Shown: one piece after another, positions 21,625 to 29,566 of the stretch
Layout: every line of letters begins with the position of its first letter
How positions within the stretch are numbered: the stretch's first letter is position 1
Program-made: the position numbers and the translations under genes
Notes under the pieces: generated by a model
Seen by the model: the letters and a program-made list of their open reading frames with translations, nothing else
What the model was told of the DNA's origin: nothing
The model's database searches: none
Source of the DNA: Streptomyces sp. NBC_00620
Lineage (GTDB): Bacteria > Actinomycetota > Actinomycetes > Streptomycetales > Streptomycetaceae
Direction of reading: 5' to 3'
DNA: 64,000 nucleotides
NCBI RefSeq assembly: GCF_026341825.1
Contig: NZ_JAPENY010000002.1
Coordinates: 124,001 to 188,000, forward strand

Positions 21625-22290
21625 TCAGCCCACCTTCTCGATCAGCGCGTTGCGGATCAGGAACTTGCCGGGTTCCCGGACCAGCTCGAAGGCCGCGTTG
21701 TTCAGCAGGGCGCAGCTTCCGGAGGTCGCGGTGACCTCCACGGTCGTGGACTTGTTGTTGTCCAGGTTCGTGACCTTGAGCAGCGTCCCGGCGGGGAACT
21801 GGTTGCTGGACGCGGCCGGGGCGCCGGCCTCTCCGGAGAGGGTGACGGTCGAGCCGTTGCAGACCTGCTCGCCGGTGGCGGCGCCGGCATCGGCCCCGGT
21901 GTCCTCGGCGGGGGCGCTCTGCGCGGGAGCGGAGGCCGCCGGGGGAGTGGAGGCCGCGGGCGGCGTGACGGGCTGGGAGTCCTGAGCCGACTCCCCGACC
22001 TCGCAGCCGGACGCTTCCTGCTGGACCTTGATCTGCGCGAGGACCGCTTCGCGGTTGGCGATCCGGGCCTCCGACTGCGCGTCGGGGTTGGCCCGCTGGT
22101 CGGCGATGAACGTCTCGTTGTTGCCGAACGCGGTGGCCAGTCCCTGGCAGACCGTCGAAGTCGCCGCGTTCTGCACCGACGAAGCGTTCGAGGTGGCGGC
22201 AAAGGCGAAGGCCCCTCCTCCTGCCACGGCCGCGGCGCTGACCAGCAGTACGAGCTTCTTCTTGGTGCTGAGGGTTCTCCTGCGCGACAT
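21625..22290 (-). CDS. Secreted protein with helical N-terminal region and expansin/RlpA-like C-terminal fold
   Basis: A 221-residue exported protein. MSRRRTLSTKKKLVLLVSAA starts a signal peptide; residues about 45-110 form a Cys-bounded helical region (STVCQGL to ASGCEVG) with Gln/Arg-rich helices; a Pro/Ala-rich linker follows. The C-terminal part, NQFPAGTLLKVTNLDNNKS and NNAAFELV, resembles a double-psi beta-barrel as in RlpA/expansin proteins, but the usual catalytic Asp block is not evident, so it may only bind. GGAGG lies 5 nt before the ATG. Its plan parallels the DUF1996 protein at 14135-15703. Confidence 0.7.
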   Translation of the reverse strand: MSRRRTLSTKKKLVLLVSAAAVAGGGAFAFAATSNASSVQNAATSTVCQGLATAFGNNETFIADQRANPDAQSEARIANREAVLAQIKVQQEASGCEVGESAQDSQPVTPPAASTPPAASAPAQSAPAEDTGADAGAATGEQVCNGSTVTLSGEAGAPAASSNQFPAGTLLKVTNLDNNKSTTVEVTATSGSCALLNNAAFELVREPGKFLIRNALIEKVG

Positions 22291-22414
22291 GAGCGCCTCC
22301 TGTGTGCGGGGGTGCGGTACGTCGCTAGGTACGAGATGCCGAACAGAGTTACTCAACAGTTACAGGAGTCACCGAAGTAACGTGGATCACACGGGAGTTG
22401 GTGGCCGGTGGGAG

Positions 22415-22774
22415 CTATCGGGACAGGGCATCCCGTACCGCCTCTTCGCTGCGTGCCACGACGGCCGTCCCGTCCTCCGCGGTGATGATCGGCCGCTGGA
22501 TGAGCTTGGGGTGCTCGGACAGTGCCTTGATCCACTGATCCCGTGAACCGGCGTCCCGGGCCCACTCCTTGAGCCCCAGCTCCTTGGCGACGGCTTCCTG
22601 GGTCCGTGTGATGTCCCACGGTTCGAGCCCCAGCCGCTCCAGTACGTCATGGATCTCGTCCTGCGTCGGTACGTCCTCCAGGTAGCGGCGCACGGTGTAG
22701 TCGGCGCCCTCGGCGTCCAGCAGGCTGAGGGCGCTTCGGCACTTCGAACAGGCCGGATTGATCCAGATCTCCAT
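22415..22774 (-). CDS. ArsC/Spx-family thioredoxin-fold protein
   Basis: A 119-residue protein related to glutaredoxin-coupled arsenate reductases. MEIWINPACSKCRSALSLL is the thioredoxin-fold start with the ArsC-type Cys; here it is CSKC rather than the common CSKS. LIQRPIITAEDGTAVVARSE carries the conserved RP. Arsenate reduction is possible, but many members act elsewhere and no ars operon is adjacent. Confidence 0.85.
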   Translation of the reverse strand: MEIWINPACSKCRSALSLLDAEGADYTVRRYLEDVPTQDEIHDVLERLGLEPWDITRTQEAVAKELGLKEWARDAGSRDQWIKALSEHPKLIQRPIITAEDGTAVVARSEEAVRDALSR

Positions 22775-22937
22775 GCCGCACACGTTACGCGAGACACCCT
22801 TTTCCGCTGGTGTCCCGAGAGCCCCAGAACCCTTGTGGCCAGCGGCTTTTGTCAGTGCTCGGCGGTAGAATAGAAGCAGTGTTCGAGGGTGTCGCCGGGG
22901 GGTCCGGCGGCTCCCTGACCGCGACAGGAGGATGCCT

Positions 22938-23246
22938 GTGCCCGCTGCCGCACTGAAGCCGCTGCCCACCCAGTCCACATCCAAGAGGGCGGTCCTGCTG
23001 GACCTGCCGTACGAGCCCGTGGAGAAGCGCCCGCTGCCGCCGGGGCGCCCCCGCGATTGGTACGTCACGCACAACCGCCGGCTCAAGGCGATGCGCCTCG
23101 CGATCGCCCTGCTCGACTCCGGCGTCTACATGCCGAACCAGGCCCGCAACGAGAAGATACGCACCACCGCACAGCAAATCGGCGTCCACCCACCGTCGGA
23201 CACCACGTGCCACATGGTGCGGGCGCTGATGAGGTACGCGCGCTGA
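22938..23246 (+). CDS. Conserved small Streptomyces protein, function unknown
   Basis: A 102-residue basic protein. GTG 22938 is preferred over ATG 22932 because AGGAGG (22926-22931) would touch the ATG but lies 6 nt before the GTG. It is rich in Pro and Arg at the N-terminus (EKRPLPPGRPRDWYVTHN) with a helical C-terminal half (RLKAMRLAIALLDSG and TCHMVRALMRYAR). No membrane segment or known domain is seen. I do not recognise a function. Confidence 0.75.
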   Translation: MPAAALKPLPTQSTSKRAVLLDLPYEPVEKRPLPPGRPRDWYVTHNRRLKAMRLAIALLDSGVYMPNQARNEKIRTTAQQIGVHPPSDTTCHMVRALMRYAR

Positions 23247-23251
23247 TTCCG

Positions 23252-23450
23252 GAACGCCGGACGGGCTGAAGTTCTTTGGCCTGTCCGGCGTTTGAGGACG
23301 AGCCTGTGCCATCCCGATCCCCCACCCACCCGCGGGGGAGATCTTTCAGCCCGTCCGGCGTTTGAGGACGAGCGCGTCAGCGCGATGCGGGGGTCTGGGG
23401 GCGGCAGCCCCCAGGAAGCAAGGGACGGGTAGGGGCGGAGGGGGCGAAAA
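23252..23450. repeat. Streptomyces 3'-end repeat element, copy 2
   Basis: The element starts 6 bp after the stop at 23246 and ends 2 bp after the stop of the minus-strand gene at 23453. It holds two CCGGCGTTTGAGGACGAG blocks, a GGGGGCGGCAGCCCCC hairpin and the outer GGGGCGGAGGGGGCGAAAA block. It probably forms the shared terminator of both convergent genes. Confidence 0.8.
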
Positions 23451-23452
23451 AC

Positions 23453-24649
23453 TCACCCCGCCCCCAACTCCCGCTCCAACGGCGTCCGAAACCGCGGAGT
23501 GATCCGCGTCGACCCCAGCCACGCCCCCACCCGCGCAGCCTCCGCCGAGATACCCGCCCGAGCCTCCCGCCCGACCCCGTCGGCGTCCAGCACCCGCCAC
23601 ACCACCTCCCCGGAGGCCCGCTGCGCCCACCCCCCGACCACCCGCCCGTCCCACCACACCGTCGGCCCCACATTCCCGCTGCGGTCGAAGAGGGCCGACC
23701 GCAGGGCAGGGTCGAGATACCAGTCCCGCTCCTGCCACCCCATGGCCGTCGGATCAAGCCCGGGCAGCAGCGCGGCCCACGGCTCCGCGGGCCCGGCGAC
23801 AGGACCGTCGTCACCATCGGCCACGTACCCCGTGACCCCGCCGTCGAGCGTGACGGCCACCGCCCCGACCGCGGCGAGCGAACGCCGTACGTCGGTGACC
23901 CTCCACCCCGTCCACCACTTCAGGTCCGCCTCGGTAGCGGGCCCGCACACCCGCAGCCAACGCCGCAACAGCTCCGCCTGGGCCTCGGCCACCGGAAGCC
24001 CGGGATGCGGCGGAACGACCGCCCAGCGGAACTGGGACGACGTCCACGAACCCAGCGGACGCCCGCGCACGACCCGCCCCTCGACACCGAGCACCCGCAT
24101 CAACCGCGAGGACACGGTCTGCGGAGCCTCGTAGCTCTTACCGGCCCCGTACGTGAACTGCTCCTTCAACCGCGGTTCGTCCCGGGTGAGTTCGTTCACG
24201 GTGGCCTGCCCGCGCCGGGCCAACGCGGCGAGCGCGGACGCCTCGACCTCCGCGAGCCACTCCTCGGTCAGCCGGCCGTCACTGCCGGTCGCCATGTCCT
24301 TGACCAGCCCGGCACGGGCCTTCGCGGCGATGGCGAGCCCGGTCGACGCGTGCACCACGGCGGCCAGCCCGGTCGGGAACACGAACACGGTGTGCCGCAT
24401 GCCGTGCATCCGCACCAGCGTCCGGTCCTCGTACAGCGCCCGCTCGACCTCCGTCACCGTCTTCCCGGCATCCGCCAGCCGCGCGCCGACCGCCAGATAC
24501 ACCGTTGCCGGATCGGTCCCGTGCAGCGCGACCAGCGACTCGGCGACCTCCTCGGGGCTCTCCGCCCGCGCGGACACCGCGAGCCGATGCCCCAGCGCGA
24601 GCCGAGCCCGCCGCTCCGCAACCCCGATGTGCCGCCGCTGTCCGCCCAT
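23453..24649 (-). CDS. Winged-helix DNA-binding protein of the AlkZ/YcaQ-like family (HTH_42)
   Basis: A 398-residue protein of three winged-helix repeats as in bacterial AlkZ-type DNA glycosylases. VAESLVALHGTDPATVYLAV, TLVRMHGMRHTVFVFP, TVNELTRDEP and GPTVWWDGRVVGGW are family blocks. AlkZ relatives remove interstrand-crosslink or azinomycin-type lesions using Q-x-Q or Q-x-D pairs. Here the region is H-G-T-D, so glycosylase activity is uncertain and the protein may bind DNA or act on other lesions. It has its own transcription unit. Confidence 0.8.
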   Translation of the reverse strand: MGGQRRHIGVAERRARLALGHRLAVSARAESPEEVAESLVALHGTDPATVYLAVGARLADAGKTVTEVERALYEDRTLVRMHGMRHTVFVFPTGLAAVVHASTGLAIAAKARAGLVKDMATGSDGRLTEEWLAEVEASALAALARRGQATVNELTRDEPRLKEQFTYGAGKSYEAPQTVSSRLMRVLGVEGRVVRGRPLGSWTSSQFRWAVVPPHPGLPVAEAQAELLRRWLRVCGPATEADLKWWTGWRVTDVRRSLAAVGAVAVTLDGGVTGYVADGDDGPVAGPAEPWAALLPGLDPTAMGWQERDWYLDPALRSALFDRSGNVGPTVWWDGRVVGGWAQRASGEVVWRVLDADGVGREARAGISAEAARVGAWLGSTRITPRFRTPLERELGAG

Positions 24650-24814
24650 GCGTCTCCACCCACCCGTAGTACGCCGTCGTTCCCGTCCTCATCCTCGCGC
24701 GCACCTCACCCGATCGCCGTACCCGGCATGCGTACGCCCCGCTCCCCGCCTTGACTGAGGCAACCGCGAGGAGCGGAATCCGGAGGAGCACGAGGGACGA
24801 CGTCGGGAGACGCG

Positions 24815-25321
24815 ATGAAGAGGCACGACGTACGAGGACTGGCCCTCGCGGTGGCCGCGACGGCGGCCCTGGCCGCGCCCCTCACCGGCTGCTCCGACGA
24901 CACCACCCCCTCCGACGCCGCCTCCAAGGCCGCGTCCGCCGCCTCCGAGGCAGGCGACGCGCTGTCCTCCGCCACGGCCCAGCTCGGCGACACCCTCGCC
25001 TCCGCCACCGCCGAGGCCGGCCAGAAGTTCGACGAGTTCAAGAACGGCGTGAACGCCAAGGGCGACGTGAAGGTCGGCGAGGCGAGCACCGGCTCCGACG
25101 GGCGTTCCACCGCCAAGGTGACCGTCACCAACTCCGCCTCCTCGTCGAAGTCGTACGTCGTCCAGGTCGACTTCCGTGACCCGAGCGGCAACCTCCTCGA
25201 CACCGTCGTCGTCACGCTGAACGACATCGCGGCGGGCGCCTCCGAGGACGCGACCGCCCGCAGCCACCGCACCCTCTCCGGCGACGTCACCGCCGAAGTG
25301 GCCCGAGCCGTGCGGAACTGA
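24815..25321 (+). CDS. Secreted lipoprotein
   Basis: A 168-residue lipoprotein: signal peptide with lipobox LTGC, an Ala/Ser-rich spacer, then a beta-sandwich-like domain (STAKVTVTNSASSSKSYVV and LDTVVVTLNDIAAGASEDA) of the FxLYD type often seen in actinobacterial lipoproteins. It is followed 5 nt later by the DUF2252 gene, so the two are an operon. Role unknown. Confidence 0.85.
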   Translation: MKRHDVRGLALAVAATAALAAPLTGCSDDTTPSDAASKAASAASEAGDALSSATAQLGDTLASATAEAGQKFDEFKNGVNAKGDVKVGEASTGSDGRSTAKVTVTNSASSSKSYVVQVDFRDPSGNLLDTVVVTLNDIAAGASEDATARSHRTLSGDVTAEVARAVRN

Positions 25322-25326
25322 CGGCA

Positions 25327-26685
25327 GTGGCCCCGATCGGCGCCACGGCCACCCCCGCGGACCGCGCCGCACAGGGCAGAGCGGCCCGCAAACGCGTCTC
25401 CCGTTCCGCGCACGCCGCCTGGATCCCCGGCGCCGACCGCCCCGACCCCGTGGCCGTACTGGAGCGGCAGGGCAGGGACCGGCTGCCGGAGCTGCTGCCG
25501 ATCCGGTACGGGAGGATGACGGCGTCGCCGTTCGCGTTCCTGCGCGGCGCCGCCGCCGTCATGGCCGCCGACCTGGCGGCCCAGCCGCACACCGGGCTCA
25601 CGGTGCAACTGTGCGGGGACGCCCACCTCCTCAACTTCGGCCTGTACGCCTCCCCGGAACGCACCCTGCTCTTCGATCTGAACGACTTCGACGAGACGCA
25701 TCCGGGCCCCTTCGAATGGGACGTCAAACGGCTCGCGGCCAGCGTCGCGGTGGCGGGCCGCGAGAACGGGCACACGGAGGCGCAGGCCCACAGCGCGGCC
25801 CAGGCGGCGGTGGGGGAGTACCGCCGAAGCATCCGGCGGCTGGCGGGGAAGGGCGAACTGGCGGTCTGGTACGAGCGCATCGACGCCGACCGCCTGCTTC
25901 CGCTGGTCCGCTCGGCCCGCCACCGCAGGCGGGTCGAGTCGAGCCTCACCCGCGCCCGCCGGCGCACCAGCCTGCACGCACTCGGCAAGCTCACCGAGAC
26001 CGTCGACGGACGCCGCCGCATCGTCCAGGACCCGCCCCTGCTGGAGTCGGCCGGAGTCACCGACATGGCCTCGCTCCGCAAGATCTTCAGTGACTACCGC
26101 TCCACACTCTCCGAGGAACGCCGCTTCCTCCTCGACCGCTACCGCTTCGTCGACGCCGCCCGCAAGGTCGTCGGCGTCGGCAGCGTCGGCACCCGCTGCT
26201 TCATCGTGCTGCTGGCCGGGCGGGACGCGGACGACCCGCTGTTCCTCCAGATCAAGCAGGCCGGCAGATCCGTACTCGAAGAGCATCTGCCCAGCGGCCC
26301 GTACGTCCATCCAGGGCACCGGGTCGTCGCGGGGCAGCGCCTGCTGCAGGCGGCGAGCGACATCTTCCTCGGCTGGATGACCGGGCCGCAGGGACGCGCC
26401 TTCTACTGGCGGCAGTTGCGCGACATGAAGGGCTCCGCGGACGTCGCCGGCATGACCCCCGACGCGCTGCTCGCCTACGCCCGCCTGTGCGGCACCGCCC
26501 TGGCCCGCGCCCACGCCCGCTCGGGCGACCGCATCGCGATCGCCGCCTACCTCGGCGGCGCGGACACCTTCGACCACGCCGTCGCGGACTTCGCGCTGCG
26601 CTACGCGGACCAGAACACCGCCGACCACGCCGCCCTGGGCGCCGCCGTGACGGCGGGCGTGATCAGGGCGACACAGGACGTGTGA
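25327..26685 (+). CDS. DUF2252 protein
   Basis: A 452-residue cytoplasmic DUF2252 protein, a family with a distant kinase-like fold and no settled function. Recognisable blocks are RMTASPFAFLRGAAAVMA, QLCGDAHLLNFGLYASPE and LLFDLNDFDETHPGPFEWD; the CGDAHLxN and DLNDFDE pairs resemble kinase catalytic and metal loops. Start is GTG 25327, 5 nt after the lipoprotein stop. Confidence 0.9.
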   Translation: MAPIGATATPADRAAQGRAARKRVSRSAHAAWIPGADRPDPVAVLERQGRDRLPELLPIRYGRMTASPFAFLRGAAAVMAADLAAQPHTGLTVQLCGDAHLLNFGLYASPERTLLFDLNDFDETHPGPFEWDVKRLAASVAVAGRENGHTEAQAHSAAQAAVGEYRRSIRRLAGKGELAVWYERIDADRLLPLVRSARHRRRVESSLTRARRRTSLHALGKLTETVDGRRRIVQDPPLLESAGVTDMASLRKIFSDYRSTLSEERRFLLDRYRFVDAARKVVGVGSVGTRCFIVLLAGRDADDPLFLQIKQAGRSVLEEHLPSGPYVHPGHRVVAGQRLLQAASDIFLGWMTGPQGRAFYWRQLRDMKGSADVAGMTPDALLAYARLCGTALARAHARSGDRIAIAAYLGGADTFDHAVADFALRYADQNTADHAALGAAVTAGVIRATQDV

Positions 26686-26959
26686 GCGCACGCATCCCCT
26701 CTGGCCGAGGGTGTACCGCTCTCCGTGAGGGATATGTCGAGAGAAATGCAGATGCGCGCCGACGGCTTGTTTCCCTACGCTGGACAGGCGTTCCGGAGGC
26801 GCTGAGTATCGCTTCTCTCCCGACAGGTATCAGCGGGCGGACTCAGAGCTACTCTCTACGCACCGACGGACGGCAGCCTCCCCCAGCGCCCCGTCGGTCT
26901 TCAGGCAAGACCTTCACGCCATCAAGATCCAGTCACCCACGCACGCAAGGAGTCCCGTC

Positions 26960-27271
26960 ATGGGCACCTTGATCATTTCAGCGGTCGCGATCCTGGTCGT
27001 CATGGGCTTCTCCAACCATGTCCTCTGGCTCGCGGCGGTCGCTCTGCTCTTCCTGTACGTCCGCTACGGCCGCACCGGGGGCGGCAGCACGGGCGGCACG
27101 TCGGCGGCATCGGCACCGGGCGCCTCCTCGGGAGGCGCGTCCGGATCCGGCGGCCGCGCGGACTCCACCTACCGTGCCTACCGCGCCCGCCGTGACCGGC
27201 AGGCCCAGTGGGAGCGCCGCTACCGCCGCGAACGTCCGATGGAGGCGCGGCGCCAGGAGCGCCAGAAGTAA
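26960..27271 (+). CDS. Small membrane protein with basic tail
   Basis: A 103-residue protein with two close hydrophobic segments (LIISAVAILVVMGF and LWLAAVALLFLYV), a Gly/Ser-rich linker and a very Arg-rich C-terminal tail, so it likely sits in the membrane with the tail inside. AAGGAG lies before ATG 26960. Function unknown. The 274-bp gap upstream (26686-26959) holds nothing I can name. Confidence 0.75.
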   Translation: MGTLIISAVAILVVMGFSNHVLWLAAVALLFLYVRYGRTGGGSTGGTSAASAPGASSGGASGSGGRADSTYRAYRARRDRQAQWERRYRRERPMEARRQERQK

Positions 27272-27277
27272 TCCGGT

Positions 27278-27300
27278 GCCCCGGGTCACAGACCCGGGGC
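27278..27300. terminator. Compact bidirectional terminator at the end of pspAB
   Basis: A perfect 10-bp stem, GCCCCGGGTC (27278-27287) with GACCCGGGGC (27291-27300), with a 3-nt loop. It overlaps the pspAB stop codon and starts 7 nt after the stop of the convergent membrane-protein gene. Confidence 0.8.
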
Positions 27301-27870
27301 GCCCCAGATCGGGAACCAGCGGCTCAGGTCCTGCTCGATCCGCAGATCGTCGGCCAGCGCGGCCTTGATCTGCAACTCCAGCGCGTTGTTGCGCTGTTGG
27401 CCGCCGCCGGCCAGTGGCGCGAAGGGGTAGAACGTCCCGCGCTTGTAGAGATAGACGAGCCCGAGCCGCTGTTGGTCGGTGCCCTGGAAGCTCGCCACTG
27501 AGCAGAGCAGCTGCGGCCCGAAGCCACTGCCCTCCAGCGCGCTGTTGACCGCGTGCAGATCACTCACCAGCGCGGGCAGATCATCGGGCTCCCGCTGCGA
27601 GACCAGCCACGAGTACCCGTACTCGTCACGGCTGACCTCCACCGGCGGGCCCTCGCGCTCGGCGTCCGCGTCCAGCAGCTCCTGGACCTCCTTGTGCGCC
27701 TCGGCGAAGGCCGCCCCCTCGACGGTCGCGAAGCACACCGCGCCCGTCCCCGTCGGCGTGAACCCGGCGGCCGCCTGCAAGGTGATGGCGGCCGACGGCA
27801 GGGCGAAGAGCTGGTCGAGGTCGGGCGCGACGGGTCTGCTGCGCCCCAGCAGGATGTCCAGTAGCCCCAT
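27286..27870 (-). CDS. pspAB: PspA-associated protein PspAB
   Basis: A 194-residue cytoplasmic protein of the PspAB family, found next to htpX in actinobacteria and linked to the phage-shock envelope stress response. MGLLDILLGRSRPVAPDLD is the characteristic start; GYSWLVSQREPDDLPALVSD and QQRNNALELQIKAALADDL are further family blocks. It starts 2 nt after the htpX stop, so the two are co-translated. No pspA gene is present in this window. Confidence 0.85.
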   Translation of the reverse strand: MGLLDILLGRSRPVAPDLDQLFALPSAAITLQAAAGFTPTGTGAVCFATVEGAAFAEAHKEVQELLDADAEREGPPVEVSRDEYGYSWLVSQREPDDLPALVSDLHAVNSALEGSGFGPQLLCSVASFQGTDQQRLGLVYLYKRGTFYPFAPLAGGGQQRNNALELQIKAALADDLRIEQDLSRWFPIWGAPGL

Positions 27871-27872
27871 GT

Positions 27873-28796
27873 TCAGTCGGCCTTCCCGGGGGTCGCAGCC
27901 TCACCCAACTCGGCGGAGATGCGCGCCAGTTGTTCGAGCCGCTGCTCCAGGCTCGGGTGGGTCGAGAACAACCGCGCGACACCCGGCTCGGCGCCGAGGG
28001 CGGGCGTGAAGTAGAAGGCGTTGAAGGCCTGGGCCGTCCGCAGGTCCTTGGACGGGATCTTGGCGATGTCCCCGGTGACCTTGGTCAGCGCGGACGCCAG
28101 TGCCGAGGGCCGTCCGGTGAGCTGGGCCGCGGCCCGGTCGGCGGCCAGCTCGCGGTACCGGGACAGCGCCCGGATGAGCATGAAGCTGATCGCGTACACG
28201 GCCGCGGAGACCGTCATGACGGCCATGAACACGAGAGCCGTGTTCTGGTCCCGGCGCCCGCCACCCAGGAGCTGCGAGTAGAAGGCGAACCGGACGATCA
28301 GCCCGGCGATCACGCCGAGGAAGGAGGCGATGGTGATCACCGCGACGTCCTTGTGCGCCACATGCGACAGCTCGTGCGCAAGAACCCCTTCGAGCTCATC
28401 GGGCTCCAGCCGCCGCAGCAGTCCGGTGGTCACACAGAGCACTGCGTGATCGGGGTTCCGCCCGGTCGCGAAGGCGTTGGGCATGTCCATATCGGAGACG
28501 GCGACGAGCGGCTTCGGCATGTCGGCGACGGCACACAGCCGGTCGACCACCCCGTGCAGCTGCGGATACTCCTCCCGCTCCACGATCCGCCCGCGCATCG
28601 CGAACAGCGCGATCCGGTCCGAGAACCAGTACTGCGCCCCGAGGAACGCCGCCGCGATCACCACGACCAGCACCCAGGACTTCATCAGCACGATCAACGC
28701 GGCGATGAAGGCCACGTACAGCAATCCGAGCAGAAACAACGTGACCGTCATGCGCACGGTCAACCGCCGATCGCTCTGGAACCGGCTCTGCATCAT
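27873..28796 (-). CDS. htpX: HtpX-type membrane zinc metalloprotease
   Basis: A 307-residue inner-membrane M48 protease that degrades misfolded membrane proteins. Two membrane segments near the N-terminus (TLFLLGLLYVAFIAALIVL and VLVVVIAAAFLGAQYWF) precede the zinc site LAHELSHVAHKD; two more segments follow (IASFLGVIAGLIVRF and AVMTVSAAVYAISFML). The third zinc ligand is in RYRELAADRAAA. Length fits the family. Two adjacent ATGs (28796, 28793) are possible starts. Confidence 0.95.
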   Translation of the reverse strand: MMQSRFQSDRRLTVRMTVTLFLLGLLYVAFIAALIVLMKSWVLVVVIAAAFLGAQYWFSDRIALFAMRGRIVEREEYPQLHGVVDRLCAVADMPKPLVAVSDMDMPNAFATGRNPDHAVLCVTTGLLRRLEPDELEGVLAHELSHVAHKDVAVITIASFLGVIAGLIVRFAFYSQLLGGGRRDQNTALVFMAVMTVSAAVYAISFMLIRALSRYRELAADRAAAQLTGRPSALASALTKVTGDIAKIPSKDLRTAQAFNAFYFTPALGAEPGVARLFSTHPSLEQRLEQLARISAELGEAATPGKAD

Positions 28797-28942
28797 GCAT
28801 CACCCCACACTCGGGCACTCGTCCCGCTTTCCATTGTGCGCCCGGGTACCCCCATGGACAGGCCCCGATCGGTTCGCAGCGGGCAAAGATCTGGCCTGTC
28901 AAGAGCCACTTATTTATGGGGAGCACACGCGGGGGAGGTGCG

Positions 28943-29431
28943 TCAGAAAGGGGGCGGCGCCGCCTCGAAGTGCTCGCCGCCGTAGAGGGACTCGTAGTGG
29001 ATCTCGATCACCAGCCGTTGGGTGATGAGCTCCCAGAACCAGCCGTGCTCGTCCTCGCTGAACTCGTCGAGGTGCAGCAGGAAGGCGGACTGCCCCGCGA
29101 GGACGACGGCACCGGGTCGCAGGGAGTACACCTTGGGCCGCACCGGCAGATTCTCCGAGACACGATCATGGGCGTGCGGGTTCCAGTGCCCGATGTCCTC
29201 GCCGTCGAGTCGTACCACGGAGTTCGTCACTATGGCCGGACCGAGCCCCGCGTTGATGATCCGCAGGCCCGCCTTGTGGTCTTCGTATCCCTTGACGCGG
29301 CGCATCACCAGCAGAGGCCTGACGGACTGACGGTTGTGCAGCCGGGTGGCCCTGATCTGCGAATAGCCGAGCCAGAGCGAGCAGAGCGCTATCGCCGTCG
29401 CCGATATGGCCGTGACCGTGTCCGAGTTCAC
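28943..29431 (-). CDS. Membrane-anchored protein of unknown function
   Basis: A 162-residue protein when started at GTG 29431 (VNSDTVTAISATAIALC). One N-terminal membrane helix (TAISATAIALCSLWLGYSQ) is followed by a soluble beta-rich domain (LRIINAGLGPAIVTNSVVRL). This layout is common in Streptomyces proteins of unknown role. A longer ORF to 29536 lacks coding character at its start. It stands between htpX and glnA. Confidence 0.65.
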   Translation of the reverse strand: MNSDTVTAISATAIALCSLWLGYSQIRATRLHNRQSVRPLLVMRRVKGYEDHKAGLRIINAGLGPAIVTNSVVRLDGEDIGHWNPHAHDRVSENLPVRPKVYSLRPGAVVLAGQSAFLLHLDEFSEDEHGWFWELITQRLVIEIHYESLYGGEHFEAAPPPF

Positions 29432-29503
29432 TGGCTGCCCCCCACGACGCCGAGACCGTAGTCCTGCCCAGCCGCCCCGGTCATAACGCGCCACCGGACA
29501 GCA

Positions 29504-29544
29504 CATCGGCCGTGCCCCTCCCGAAGGGAAGGACACGGCCGATG
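29504..29544 (-). terminator. glnA terminator
   Basis: CATCGGCCGTG (29504-29514) pairs with CACGGCCGATG (29534-29544); the loop contains a second small stem (CCCTTC-type). It lies 22 nt after the glnA stop on the minus strand. Confidence 0.75.
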
Positions 29545-29566
29545 CCGTACGGCTGGTGCGGCGTTC

